Shown here: piece by piece, positions 1-11,620 of the stretch
Numbering within the stretch: position 1 is the first letter of the stretch
Layout: every line of letters begins with the position of its first letter
Source: Adiantum capillus-veneris
Lineage: Eukaryota; Streptophyta; Polypodiopsida; Polypodiales; Pteridaceae
Reading direction: 5' to 3'
Assembly (NCBI GenBank): GCA_014529385.2
Contig: CM043966.1
Location: 44,094,537 to 44,158,536, forward strand
Length of the DNA: 64,000 bases
Position numbers and translations under genes: made by a program
Notes under the pieces: generated by a model
What the model was told of the DNA's origin: nothing
Databases searched by the model: none
Seen by the model: only the letters and a program-made list of their open reading frames with translations

Positions 1-275
1 TGCTTCCCATGCAACAACAAGCTTATGAACGGACCTGCAATACATAGCATATGGTGACCACACGTTGCATTGAAATTGCAGAATAAAGAAATAAGTAACT
101 ATGTACCTTCAAACATTCCCATGAAAACCATGTGCAGAGTTTGCAAGGTAGCAACGCTTGTGCTCAATGTTTAAGCCTACAAGGCTCCAATGTGAACTGA
201 TTGCACAAAAAAAGGAATTAATTTGCTATTTGTAGATACAAAATATTGAAGACTAGCGGTATAAAAAATACTTAC
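1..275. other. No recognisable feature
   Basis: AT-rich sequence without a convincing open frame, repeat or RNA gene. It would be intron or flank if the ankyrin-like exon remnant next to it on the minus strand is real, because a GTAAGT donor sits at 275-270. Confidence 0.4.
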
Positions 276-395
276 TTTTCGTTGTAAGCTAAAAGTAAAA
301 CTTTTGCCGTGTCCATGTTCACTCATTCAAACCAATCAGGGAAGTGTCCTCCAAGGTAAGCATGATTGACAGCCGTGCGTCCAAAACAACTACCT
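276..395 (-). pseudogene. Ankyrin-repeat-like exon remnant
   Basis: Read on the minus strand, one frame gives GRTAVNHAYLGGH, then FPDWFE, an in-frame TGA, and DTAKVLLLAYNEK. This resembles the G-x-T-x-x-H-A-A-x-x-G-H turn of an ankyrin repeat followed by the helix of the next one. The frame ends at a good 5' splice signal (GTAAGT). It is short and broken by one stop, so it is at best a leftover exon of an ankyrin protein. The match is by eye to the repeat consensus only. Confidence 0.35.
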
Positions 396-479
396 CATAT
401 TGTGAATTCCATGTAGGTTCAAAACCAGCATGCTGCGAATTGAGAATTTTAATTGATGAGGATCTCTAATAAGCCAAAA

Positions 480-758
480 TCAAATAACACCTTTGCAAAA
501 ATAATTTAACAGAACAGAGACCGAAGTTGATAATTTGGTCCGTAAGCTCCCTTCCACTATTTCAAAAAAACCTATCTTGTGAGGGCCGAAACGAAAGTAT
601 AAAATTTGGCCCCATACAAGAAGTGCTGCGTCAAAAGCTGGGCCGAGGAAACGTAGGGTGTCATTGTTAGCTTGGTCAATTGCTAACAAAATCTCCCTTT
701 CATTTGACTCCTTCGAAGGCTCCTTCACAAGTGCCTCTTGGGTCCACTCCATATTCAA
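480..758 (-). CDS. Unrecognised short open frame
   Basis: A 92-codon open frame with an acidic, helical start (EPSKESNEREILLAIDQ) and a hydrophobic middle (DAALLVWGQILYF). I do not recognise a domain. It lies between the H3-like pseudogene and the ankyrin-like scrap on the same strand and could be another exon of the ankyrin-like gene, but no splice pair proves that. It may be a chance ORF. Confidence 0.2.
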   Translation of the reverse strand: MNMEWTQEALVKEPSKESNEREILLAIDQANNDTLRFLGPAFDAALLVWGQILYFRFGPHKIGFFEIVEGSLRTKLSTSVSVLLNYFCKGVI

Positions 759-776
759 ATGTGTATCGTATGTGTA

Positions 777-1280
777 TTATATGGTGCTCACACCCGTCAC
801 CTTCACTTTGGTCATTGGAGAGACTATCAAAATATTTTTCATTCTCCTGTCATATAGATGGACCGGCGTAAGTATCTTGTCGTACCTAAATCGTAACAAC
901 CTCAGAGAATTGATATCCCGGGGCATCACTGTCACTCTGTGGGCATGAGCTGTGAGGATGTAGATGTCTTGGAACAACTTGATCAAAAAGTCCTCGGCTG
1001 TCTCGTGGAGGCAACCCTTTGCACTTTTGGCCCATTGAAAATCCAAATTTGACCTCTCACAAATTTGGCGAACTACTATTTGGAAGAGTAACTTAAAAAT
1101 AGCAAGAGAAAGATGCCTCTAGAGTTTGCGTAGCTCAAGCAGAACGCTTTGGTTCTGCTTGTACCTCCGACTACGCATTGTTTCCCAAAGATTAGGTAGG
1201 GTTTTTCCTGCAACTCTTGAGGATGAAGGTTGGTTGTCTTACGGGTAAACCTTCCTTCTGGGCTGCTTCGTGTGAGCCAT
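777..1280 (-). pseudogene. Histone H3-like (possibly CENH3-like) pseudogene
   Basis: One continuous minus-strand frame starts at ATG 1280-1278 with MAHTKQPRRK, matching the H3 tail start MARTKQ..RK. It continues through an alpha-N-like block (RRYKQNQSVLLELRKL), an FQxVVRQI block matching PFQRLVREI, and a histone-fold core (LHETAEDFLIKLFQD, then AHAHRVTVMPRDI) that matches H3 alpha-2, loop 2 and alpha-3. Stops are TAA at 1241-1239 (codon 14) and TAG at 1121-1119 (codon 54). The tail before RRY is about 14 residues shorter than in canonical H3. There are about 13 extra residues between RRY and FQ, and no stop at the usual H3 C-terminus, so the frame runs about 35 codons on. Loop 1 has canonical H3 length. 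It is intronless. The divergent tail suggests CENH3, but canonical H3 or another variant cannot be excluded. It is not translatable as one protein. Confidence 0.75.
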
Positions 1281-1535
1281 GGAAACAAGTGTTTACTCTG
1301 GAAAGTGTTGTGGGGAAGAATAAGAAGAAGATTAAGCAATGAGAAGGTTACGTCACAAAAGCTGATTTTGAGAGGTGAAGATAGTCGTTAAACAACAGTG
1401 GGATGTACAAAAATAAAAAACATTATATAATCATCAAGAACATCATCATCATTACCAAACGTGTGGCGCCCACAATTAATTGAGTCGCTCATAATCATTG
1501 GTAACAGTGCATCATTGCATGAACGACATGTGGCA
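1281..1535. other. No gene seen
   Basis: Low-information sequence upstream (minus sense) of the H3-like pseudogene. No promoter or conserved motif is recognised. Confidence 0.3.
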
Positions 1536-1539
1536 TAAT

Positions 1540-2130
1540 GCATGTCAATTGGGGTACGTGGTTGTCGTGGCAACGCAATATGGCATGTGCCTTGTTTGAC
1601 CAAATCCCCTTCTCGCGTTGTGCCGCGACAAGGAAAAATTTGCGGCACAATGTGAGTAGGGGGAGTGTACCGCAGCTAGACCTCCTTATTGCATTGTGGC
1701 ACGACACTTTTAAAGACGCACCACAGTGCGATAGAGACTAACCATGTTGTGGTGATGCCTCTCTATCGCGTTGTGGCACGAGATTTGGATGTTACATCAC
1801 AACGCGATAGGCACCACTCATATCGTGGATCGCAAACACAATAGGGACTACCCATATCGTGGACATGCCTCCCTATCGCATTATGGCGCAACCTTTGGAT
1901 GCCGCATCGCAACACGATAGGGACCACCCATATGGTGGACACGCCTTTCTATCACATTGTGGCTCGACATTTGGATGTCGCATCACAACGCGATAGGGAC
2001 CACCCATATCGTGGAGAGAGCTCCCTATCACGTTGTGGTGTGACATTGTTCTGTCGATGCACAATGCAAGCGATCAATGGTTGTATGACATAAACCTACC
2101 ACTCGTATTGTGGCGCGACACATTTTCATT
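1540..2130. repeat. Tandem array of hairpin-forming repeats
   Basis: Copies of CTATCGCGTTGTGGC and its reverse complement (CACAACGCGATAG) alternate, so each unit can fold on itself. The best units start near 1757, 1866, 1943 and 2021, giving a 77-78 bp period for the last three and a 109-bp first unit that carries an extra half repeat. The motif TTGTGGCRCGACA recurs further out (about 1615 and 2105). Such mixed direct and inverted short repeats are typical of CACTA subterminal regions, but no CACTA terminus was found beside them. Confidence 0.75.
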
Positions 2131-2772
2131 AAAGCTCTTCCTTCATAATCATTAACCAAAAAAGAAAAAAAGAGGTAGAGACAAAGGAACAATATATGAA
2201 GACATTTGCATTATCTTCAAGGACTCCATTACAACTTCAAGACAGCACAATCTTGTTTTTCCATTTCAATTATTCTTTTTCCTCCTTTATCGTTGGTGGT
2301 TTCTTGTCCTCGATCTTTATGGTGCTGTTTTCCTCAGCCTTTCCCTTTTGGTTTTTCTTCTTCAGATCCTTTCAAAGAGCTTTTGCCTCAACTATTGTTT
2401 TCTCTACCTCCATTTCTGCCATCATCTTTTGGGAAAGCTTCACCTTTCCTTTCTTCTTGTCCTCCATACTTGCATTGTGTAAATGTGAGCGAGTTTTTGA
2501 GTATGCAGTCAAGGTGCTTTATATAGCTATGGTACTCACCACATGAAGGACACGTGTCATAGGGATGGTGGAACTTGCCTCGGTCTTTGTGCTGCATTCA
2601 TTGCACCGTTTCTAATGCAATCATAAGGGTGGATGAAATGACCTGGTCGAGTTTGTGAGGAGTCTATATATTGGAGGCCAGTCAGTCCCCCCTTCATACT
2701 CTTTAGTGTTAGACAATGCCTTCCTACCTTCACCCTAATCAAGAACCCAATTTTTCTTACCTCTCTCGATAA
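2131..2772. other. No gene seen
   Basis: Pyrimidine-rich plus strand with overlapping open frames of low complexity on both strands. I see no conserved domain. It lies directly upstream of the gene fragment that starts at 2773 and could hold its promoter, but no clear TATA element was chosen. Confidence 0.3.
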
Positions 2773-3884
2773 ATGGATCCCTTTCAGATTGAGATAGAGG
2801 AGGAGCTGCCTTGCTCTAACGAGGCACCCAAAGACAAGCTGTACCATTTTCTCTATAGAATTGGGCTTCAGCAATAGGATCAAGAATTCAAGACTATCTT
2901 TAATTATGCCTTCTCATTGCAAGAGTTTTTGGCTTTTGCATCACATTTCGTTGTAGAGTTTTATCAGACATACAATCAACAGACGATCAGCGGCACATTT
3001 GAATTTGGGGGTTGTCGATATACTCATATGAACGATATTAGTTTTGATCGTTTAAAGAAAGATATTTTCTACCAAAGCAGGCTCAAGTTGCCACTGCAGT
3101 CTTGCAGGAATGACATCAGATGGCCCGTATATAATCAAAAGTGTCGATTTACAGAATACTATGCTGGGTTCATACTCTTTTTGAATGTTAATCTGGACGA
3201 TCACCGGGATACAGTAGAGCAGGCCAAGAGCAATCACCGTTTAGTCACTGGTGACGAGTTGGTGCAACCACCTAGTGGTGCTTTGTGTGTTTCAGAAGGT
3301 GTTCAACTGCTGCCAGAGAGAGCTTTGCCAACAAATGTGCTTCTTATTGTCACCATCGGTAATCATAATTATGTAATTCTCAATGACATAATGGAACTGT
3401 TTGACTCGAGAGAGGACTACTGCCCTGCTATAGTCGCTCAAAATCTACAAGAGGATGGCATTATAATCGACCCTACTGTTGACAAGTATTCTGTCATGGA
3501 TGCTCATGTAACAACGGGTGAGTTTATCGAACAAACAAAGGCACAAGCAATGATATAAAAGGATGCAGATGCATGTGCCGCGACGCTTCCAACGGATTCA
3601 GAGTTTAGGATGGTACAAGAAAGGCTTGGAATCATAGAGATGGAGAGAAGTGCTCCATCAACAAAATTGACACCGTCCTCATCATCTGCAAATGAGAGTA
3701 CACTTGACTTATGGAATGCTGCATTACTTGAAGAAGACAAAAATCATAAGGTATACTCATGTATAAATATTTTTTTGCTTCCCTGTATGAGAGTTTCATG
3801 TGTATATACCAACACTTGGCTTTTATTTCTTGTAGCTCATAGTCTATGATGATGATAAGTTCATTCCTCATCCCCTTGGACGAG
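2773..3884 (+). pseudogene. Unrecognised two-exon gene fragment
   Basis: A frame from ATG 2773 (MDPFQIEIEEELPCSNEAP) runs to 3750, interrupted by TAG at 2875 and TAA at 3556. At 3751 there is a GT donor. A TTTATTTCTTGTAG acceptor ends at 3835 and a second piece (IVYDDDKFIPHPLGR) ends at a GTGAGG donor at 3885. The protein is acidic near its ends, with a serine run before the donor. No family is recognised. The two stops make it a pseudogene or a decayed transposon gene. Frame continuity over about 1 kb and the plausible intron argue against chance. Confidence 0.45.
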
Positions 3885-5471
3885 GTGAGGCAAGATTTTC
3901 CATATATGGGAACCCCCCCATATATTTTTTCCCTTTTACCAAAATATTTTCCATTATATAAGTTACTTTTGATTTTTTCTTCCTTTTTCACAAACGTTTT
4001 AGCCTTTATTAAATAAATAAGACTTATGCTAATCAATCACGATGTAGCATAAATAAGTAAGATTTCTTTGTTGATCTCTCTTTTGACCTTAAATATTAAA
4101 TATATATAAATTACATTATATATTTTAGTATTTTCTAATATATTTTTCATGTATGTATATCATTCCACCCTACCAAATATTTTATTCACTAGTTTTCATT
4201 TTCAAACCTCAACCCCACTTTCAAATTTCAATAATACCTCCATCTAGATGATTGACAATCTTTTCAAAACTCTAGGTCATGTTTTCATACACATGAAGGA
4301 GCTTACACTTGAAGGCAAGAGAGAAGTCCACTCAAAGGGGACCACCAAAAGACTTTTGCAGCCACAAATTATACATTATTTGGCTGAATTTTTTAAGTAA
4401 AGAAGAACCCCGAATATGAAGGAGCGTTCAACATGAAAGATGTAGCTCATGATCTCAACTTTTAGCTCAAAAGTTTTCAGAGTTTTTGGACTTATGAACG
4501 TGGAGCTATGATTTTTGTAGTGGACCCCAGTTTTCTCATGTAATGGTGACACAGGCCATCCCTAGTTTTCTTCCCTCTAGAATGGCTATGGTTCTACAAG
4601 TCTTCAAGCATGATTACAAGAGACAAGGCTCTTTTAATGAGGTCTTGGCAAGTCTAGAGTGATTCTATCACCATTTTTGGAGGATCCATCCTCATCAACA
4701 AATATCCACCTTCGACAACCTCTCTTATAATTTTCTTACCTCTCTCTTCTCTCCCTAATAACCTTATGTCTAGCCACTAGCCAAAGCTAGACTATTGTAA
4801 ATATTTCCTATCCTCTACATCCTACCCACATTCTCTCTTCTTCTCTCTCTATTGACTCTGGTATTTTAAATAATGAGGAGACAAGATGGGAGCCACAGTC
4901 ACATGCACCCCATTTTCCTAGTCACCAGAGTGGGACACTCACTTCAATTAGAAATATTGCTAAATCCTCTCCTCCTTCCCTATATAAGGAGGCCATGAGA
5001 GATCACCATAAAAAAAAAACACACACACACACACAACATCACCAAAGAATACACTATGCATTGTGTGTGCCTAGTGCACACACACACACCCACACCATCA
5101 CCATCACCGCAATCACCATGCTCGTCTTGAGCATGACCTCTACACCCTTGTGCTATGGAAGATGAAGGGCAGCTAAATGAAGGATGATGGCCATAACCCT
5201 CGTGCGAGTCTTCGCCATCAACTCCCACCTATCCGTCATGTGCTCTACCACTCTCTCCCTTCTCATTCCCCTACCCTATGCTCCCCATTTCATCGCCTTA
5301 TTCTCTAAATAAAGCTTGAGGTTTTGTGAGTATGTTTTCCTGCAATGTTTTTCCCATGCGAGGTGTGCGGAATCTCCACCTAGTCTTGTGTTTGGAGTGA
5401 GCTTGTGTATGTGTGAAGGGTTTGCGGATTCGCCATCCTTCTATGGTGCCTAAGTACTAAGCTGCAATACC

Positions 5472-5475
<4 letters not shown>
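3885..5475. other. Non-coding, LTR-like stretch
   Basis: No gene. A strong TATA-like element (TATATAAGGAGG) at 4981 is followed by (AC)n tracts at about 5008-5033 and 5078-5090. The layout resembles the promoter part of a plant LTR, but I could not find the second LTR or clear ends, so a solo LTR is only a possibility. Confidence 0.3.
4981..4992 (+). promoter_or_regulatory. TATA-box-like element
   Basis: TATATAAGGAGG is preceded by a CT-rich stretch (CCTCTCCTCCTTCCC). This is the usual arrangement in plant LTR promoters. No transcript evidence is available from sequence. Confidence 0.4.
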
Positions 5476-5552
<77 letters not shown>

Positions 5553-5585
5553 ATTTCCCTTCCTCTTCATCATTACTCCCAAGCA

Positions 5586-5671
<86 letters not shown>

Positions 5672-5712
5672 ATTTCCCTTCCTCTTCATCATTACTCCCA
5701 AGCATCCATCTC
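5476..5712. repeat. (TC)n arrays within a 119-bp tandem duplication
   Basis: Two long TC tracts (about 5476-5546 and 5589-5665) are each followed by the same non-repetitive block of about 43 bp, starting at 5547 and 5666. The whole module is therefore duplicated with a 119-bp period. Confidence 0.9.
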
Positions 5713-5989
5713 TCTTGGATGAAAACTTTGTTATGGTGGTGTGTTGTTTGCGTCCTAGCCGCTGAAGCTAGGTGGTGCCCCCTGTTTGCTTTACCATGAC
5801 AGGCTCGAGGCGCGCCATTCGGTCCCCAGTGTTTTAGAGGTCGTCGGGGTTCGGGGTTCGCTTTGCTCCCTTCAGAGGTAAAGGAGATTTGGGAAAGAAT
5901 TCCTCTCTTGGTCAATACTTGGAGAATTTGAACGCTCCAAATTTTCTTTGCTTCCATTCCAACTCCTCCGAAGACAAGGCTGAATTTCC

Positions 5990-6403
5990 CCTTTTTGTAT
6001 TGAAAACACTCGCAAGATATCTAGGAAGCGCGTCCATCAATGGAACGCAAACAAGGTGATGCTGCTAGACAAGCAATCAGTGGTCTCAATTTTTGGTGTA
6101 GGGCCTGGCATGTATGGCATGCACAGTTGCTACTTTCTGACACATGCTGCGTATGGTCTAGCTTGTGGAATCACAGACCCACACCAATTGCCACAATATG
6201 GAAAACATGATCTATTGAAACAAAAGCATCCAATCATTCAACTTATAGAAGAGGCCCAGCAGGTTGAGGCAACTGAGGAGATGCAATTGCTCGACCTCAA
6301 CGTGCTTGCGATGGATGCTGATGAAGAAACGCATCATTCAAAGAGACCAAAGCACGAGGAAGAGGGTCCTTCACATAAGGGCAAGAAGCTAGAATATTTC
6401 TAG
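5990..6403 (+). CDS. Unrecognised terminal exon
   Basis: An open frame that stays open upstream of the nominal start (IENTRKISRKRVHQWN, then MLLDKQSVVSIFGVG) and ends at TAG 6401. The C-terminus is acidic with a basic cluster (HHSKRPKHEEE) that could act as a nuclear localisation signal. It may be a 3' exon of the fragment at 2773-3884, on the same strand about 2.1 kb upstream, but this is inference. No domain is recognised. Confidence 0.35.
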   Translation, partial: PFCIENTRKISRKRVHQWNANKVMLLDKQSVVSIFGVGPGMYGMHSCYFLTHAAYGLACGITDPHQLPQYGKHDLLKQKHPIIQLIEEAQQVEATEEMQLLDLNVLAMDADEETHHSKRPKHEEEGPSHKGKKLEYF

Positions 6404-6559
6404 ATGACTAGAAATAAATAGAATGTATTTGTTTTAGCATCAAAGGTAGATTGATTATGTAACAATGTCTTGCATTTTTATTTTATTTTTGTTGCAACCA
6501 TCATTCACAATATGAAAAGTTGAAATTACATCGATTCTTCTAGATACATAAAGTACTTG

Positions 6560-9240
6560 CTATGGCTGAGAGTTATGGCATAACTTGCAACGGTGTTGTA
6601 CAAACCCTTCCGACGCGTTTTTTTGTAGCGGCCAATCCGCATGTTGCCTAGCCGCAAACGATAACTCCCATATCTGCTTTCTTCGCCATTTTTTGGCTAA
6701 TCTCACCGCATGGCCAATTTGACTTTGTTTGACTTGTTCCTTGCGATGTGACCCGTGCATTAGTCTCCGATACGTCCATTGGTGTAGCTCCTCTAAGCTA
6801 TTTGCTTTGTCCGCACCATCTTCATGTTGAGTGTGATTGAAATAACCAGTACGAGCTCGGTAGTGGGTTTTTTCTATGCCCTGTGTAGACCAAACACCCA
6901 AGCTGCCATATTGCCTTGCAAACTAAGGCATGTGGTTACTAATAATGTGTTGCACACAAAGCATGCACACATTATAAGGATGAGTATTTGCATTTCAAAA
7001 GAATACCATGTAGTGAGTAATATTTTGATTTGTCCAGGCGCTTTTGAATGTTTTGTGGTAGCTTTACATGACTTCTTGGAAATTTGTATAATCACCAATA
7101 GTCCATGAATTCAATTCACAGAACCTGAATATTACGTCCAAAGTTTTCCATACCTTCGCTTTGTGAGTCCTTGTTGCACCATTTTCTGCACGGTCAACTA
7201 CAACATTGTGTATATTTTTCCACATGTTGTATCTTAATGCTTGTCTTTCTTGTGCACTTTGGCTTTTGCGTTGCCATCCAGTTGTGGGCATGAAAGGAAG
7301 ATTTGGGCTTTCACACCACCAATGGACAGCTTCTTTGGAACATCTTGGCCATTTTTTGATCTCTTCTCATCCTGCTCTATCTTAACATGTCCTCCGTGCA
7401 AACCCATTTCTGAGAAGGCAGTCTCTAAGGTTGAGATTGTCCTTTGCTTCACAGAGAGAGGTCGAGTGGTCTAGGTAAAATATTTAGAGAAACATTAGTT
7501 TTTCTATTATTCTAAAAAGTGCATGCATTGTGCATATGTGTACTCTAGATAGTGGGATATCCAAAATGCGTCGAAAGTTAGGGTCGCACAGATGCCTATC
7601 CGGAGCTCTCCTCCAAAATGGTTTGTCAAGGATGTGAACCCCTCCCATGCAATACAAGCAAGGGCTTTTGCTTGTTGCTCCTTTGGAAACATTGTACATG
7701 CATTTCAAGGTTTTTAGGTCTCCAGCCATGTACCACTCACTATTGTACGATCCCATGCCCTCCACATCATATTTCTTTCCATTTCTATGTTCGCTTATTG
7801 TTTCTGGTATGTTTGTCTGATGAAAAACCCAATTCAATATATTGAAGTTCTCATTGGGCACCTGAAATGATAATTTTGAACTTTTTCCGATGCACATTTG
7901 AAAGCATTCAATTGAAAATAACATAAATTATCTTAAACATAACTTCTACGAACCTTGAACGTCGCAAGAAGGAAAATGTTGTGCTCAGATTACACACTAA
8001 AGTTTTGAGGATCATCTCATCCAATGCTTGTATCCAGAGCTCTATTCATAAGTGTGATTGTGACTCGCTCAACCTTTGTCTCCTTTACAAGCTCACACTC
8101 ATCTAGCCTAATGACAAACTTCGGGATGCTGTTGCACTCTTCAACAGTGACATCAAACAACTGCACAATGTATCATTGCAGCACGATGATATCATAAAAA
8201 ATATTATTGTAATTGTCATGGACCATTTCTTCTCCTTTTGGCGATCTGTATGTTGATTCAATGTGAAAAGGACTTCCTAGCTTTTGAAGCACCTCCTCAT
8301 TGGCTTCCCGTCTTGTTTTTTGACTAGAGAAAGGGTTTGGAAGAAGTGTGTGCTTGATGTGGAACTTTTTGACTTGTCTTTGCACAGAAATGAGTAAGAG
8401 GAGTTAAGAATCAAAACCTTTTTCTAGTGGGATAACATTGCAAATGATGCAAAACCCTTTTCTAGTGAAATAGCACTGCAAATGATGCTGCATACTTGAA
8501 AATGGCATCATATCCCTTATTGGATATACCAGCTTCATCCAAAATTGATTGAACATCCCGTGCAGGGAGTGGGTTCTCCTTTAAAAGGTTGTCAAGCTCT
8601 TTAGCAACAATCTTACCATAGTGCTTATCATCCAAGAGGCCAACTATGTTTTTGCGATTCAATGAGTCCGTAATGGGCCGAGGAGGTGGTTGTGCTATGC
8701 TCCACTTCCTTGTCAGGGTGAAGCAAAGATCTGTGCAAGCATGTTAGCAGTAAGAGATGTAAGAGTTTATGGATATAAACCTAAAAATGATAGATGTACT
8801 CACTTGATGGCTTGCACTCTTTTCTTAATCCTTCCCGAGCCAACCTTCAAGTCCTCGATGTCTTTTAGTTTTCTTTCTCTTTGCGAATACCTAGCGCTGT
8901 TTCTTTTTCTCTGAGTTGTTGTGTAAGCTGCTTGATGGTCTCCTTGATGCCTTCAACCTGTTGAGCACATTGCACGACTTTCTGGTGTAAGTGGACATTC
9001 TCGCTGTATACAATATCTCTCTCTTGTTGCAGAACGTCATTTCTTGTAGCCAACTGCTTAGTATAGCCATACAATCCATGGTGGCCATCTCTGACATAGT
9101 TCACTAAGGATGTAATATCCTTAAAAGGTGGAGTGGAGTTTGTGACGAGATGCTTTGGATACATTCTTCCATCCAACCAAAGGTCCACATTTTTCATGTC
9201 CTGTGATCTTAAGTTCTTCTTCCAAGCTTCAGAAAGCGTC
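6560..9240 (-). pseudogene. Multi-exon transposase-like pseudogene, unknown family
   Basis: Minus-strand blocks read as one split gene. A coiled-coil N-terminal exon (9240-8790; heptads around TKQLATRNDVLQQERD) ends at a GTGAGT donor. Middle exons carry LLDDKHYGKIVAKELDNLL and FVIRLDECELVKETKVERV. A block with WYMAGDLKTLKCMYNV and SPCLYCMGG contains a C-x2-C pair, and the C-terminal exon contains YGSLGVWSTQGIEKTHYRAR. One intron is clear: donor GTTCGT at 7953, acceptor CATTTCAG ending at 7862, 92 bp, phase 0. Damage includes TGA near 8175, TGA and TAA near 8008 and 7980, a frameshift near 7270 and TAA near 7062. The conserved-looking acidic, Cys and His motifs suggest a DDE-type transposase or a gene derived from one. 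I cannot assign it to a named superfamily. Confidence 0.5.
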
Positions 9241-10082
9241 TACTATTTTTTTTTCTTGTAGAGGGGTTCATACTCTCGTGAGATCTCTATGTGCATGTGA
9301 TATACATCTCTCCTATTCCTCGTAGAAGTTCTTCGTGGAGAAGTTACAAGTGTCGACTATTGAGACATGACTAATCCAAACTATGTGCAGAAGGAGGTGG
9401 GGGTGATTGAAGAATGGCAATTTGAATATCGCGTGCACGAAAGAGAACGGAGGAGGGAATGGGGGGAAGAAGGAGGCGAGGAAACAGAGCTTAGTTTTCA
9501 AAAATGCAAAAGATTGAGATATTCGGCATTGAATTCAGTAGCCACCACGCACATTGAAGTGTTACATGCTTGGAATACGTTTTAGGTTTTTTAATAAACG
9601 TACCTTGCATGAATAAGATATCCAGATTTAGAAAACATGCATGAAAAAGGGTTAAAATGAATTTTCTATTATCTCTATCTCTACACACTGACATGGCATT
9701 TCTTACAAGGCCCAAATTTGAGTCCAAACTTTTTCTAATGTGAGTGAAGGCTCTTATAAATAACAAGCATAAAAAGAGGGCTTCTCTTCTTGTTCAACCC
9801 CTCTATCCTCCATTTTCAAGGTACAAACTTGAGAGTAAATTGTAGAGGAAGCTTGGGAAAGCCATAGGTAAGCCTCTTTTACACACATGTCCTACACACA
9901 CTCCCTCTCTAAGAGAAGCCATGGTCAAAACCATAATCAAGCTTGCCATAACTTGATCTTATTCTTTTCATTACACTCTCCCTCTCCCTCTCTCTTAACC
10001 CTCAAGCTTTCCATAGCTTGAATATCCCTTATCTCAAATTTACATTCCCTCTACCAAGTAGCACAATTGGTGGTCTTCAAAT

Positions 10083-10116
<34 letters not shown>

Positions 10117-10316
10117 GACTACATCAATAAGTTTCTATACTAATCCCTCAAAGCAAGGAGAAGACTCTACCATACATACACCAAGGTAATGTTTTCTTCT
10201 CATCTTCATGATATTGCACATCATAAAAATTGGGTTACTTATCATTCTAAGTTAAAATTCATTCGTAAGCTCTCATGTTTTCATAAGAAAGCCTTCCTCT
10301 TACTTAGAAGAACGAA
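9241..10316. other. Non-coding, with a (GA)n tract
   Basis: No convincing gene. A (GA)n microsatellite sits at about 10084-10115. Repeated CTCTCCC and AAGCTTG-type words between 9780 and 10080 give weak internal repetition. Confidence 0.4.
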
Positions 10317-11335
10317 CACTACAAGAGTTGCTAAAGGCTTGTGACGGCCATATCGACAAAAACGAACTGCGAAATTTTTATCCCCGAAATTTCTAAAAGC
10401 GTTCGTATTTACATCGGAAAGAAACGTCCCTATAAGCATCACTATTAAGCATTGCTATGTGTGTCGTTATACATCTATTCACATAGCGACATTGCAGTGC
10501 CATTATAGGGACGCTAATGGTGATGAATTAGAGCCCTATATAGTGACGCTAATAGTGACGATCGGGCATTAAAAAAATTGGTGGCAAGAAAAACAATGTC
10601 TTGCCACCCAATCAGCCATATGTATTGAACACAATACAAAAGCATATAAATTGAGAAAAGAAGTGAATTGGAAAACACATAGAACTGACAAAAACGATGT
10701 GAATTGATAAAAACATAGAATTAACAAAAGCATTGTAGCACCAAATTGCATTATTGTTGTTCACATCTACAAAAAAGCACTACCAAATCAAACTATATTT
10801 TTATTCACAATTACAAAAACTGTAGAACCAAAAGCCATAATGAGAAAGTGTAGAACCAATTTACATTGTTTTTCACAATCTACAAAATTACGTATACACC
10901 TCATCTCCTAATATATATATTATATAGAAGTAAAACTAGCTAGTCCTAGCTAAGGCTAGTCTAGCTAGGGCTAGTCTGACGTCTCATCCAGACCGAATGG
11001 CATATCATTCAGATTTTCCAAAAAAAACAAAAAAAAATTATAAGTTTAAACACAAACAATAAAAATATTTGTAAATTTAAACACACAAACATAAAAATAT
11101 TTGTAAGTTTAAACACACAAACATAAAACAATCTAACAAGTTATTAATAAAATATAATAAATTTTAGAGGTTAAAATTAAGTAATTACCAAGCTAGATCG
11201 AAAGCTCAAAATCCATAAGGATGTTTAAGCCTTTTTTACCCACAAACTTAGGCTCGCACGGTGGGGTCACGTCTGATCGTCGATCATTGTTCAAAACATA
11301 CAAAGAAAATGTAATATTCAAATTTAAGATTACAA

Positions 11336-11620
11336 CTATCCGAAACTATTGAACCTAGAGAGAAATGCAACAACACTTACAAAGTTGGCCTCATATGATG
11401 CCCATCTGTTGCTCCCCACGTGGTGAGAGCTCCCTACCTTTACTCGCACTTTGGACATCTCCTTTTGTTGCTTCCACATGTCGTGATCCTCACGCACTTC
11501 CCGCTTTTCAACCTTCCAATCTTCCTTACTTAGACAAGCTCGTCTGCTCCACCCATGCTTTATTGCTTTATTGATTTCTTCACTTTGGAGTGCTTGTGCT
11601 TGCAGTACTCGCGCATCCAC
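11336..11620 (-). pseudogene. CACTA second ORF fragment (Transposase_24-like)
   Basis: An open frame with SKEDWKVEKREVREDHDMWK followed by a block ending GSSHHVGSNRWASYEANF. The order DW, then a basic linker, then H-x-x-GS-x-x-(Y/W)A resembles the Ptta/En/Spm plant transposase domain that accompanies TNP2. It is on the same strand as TNP2 and near the left end of the element, as expected. It is short and its edges are unclear. Confidence 0.45.
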
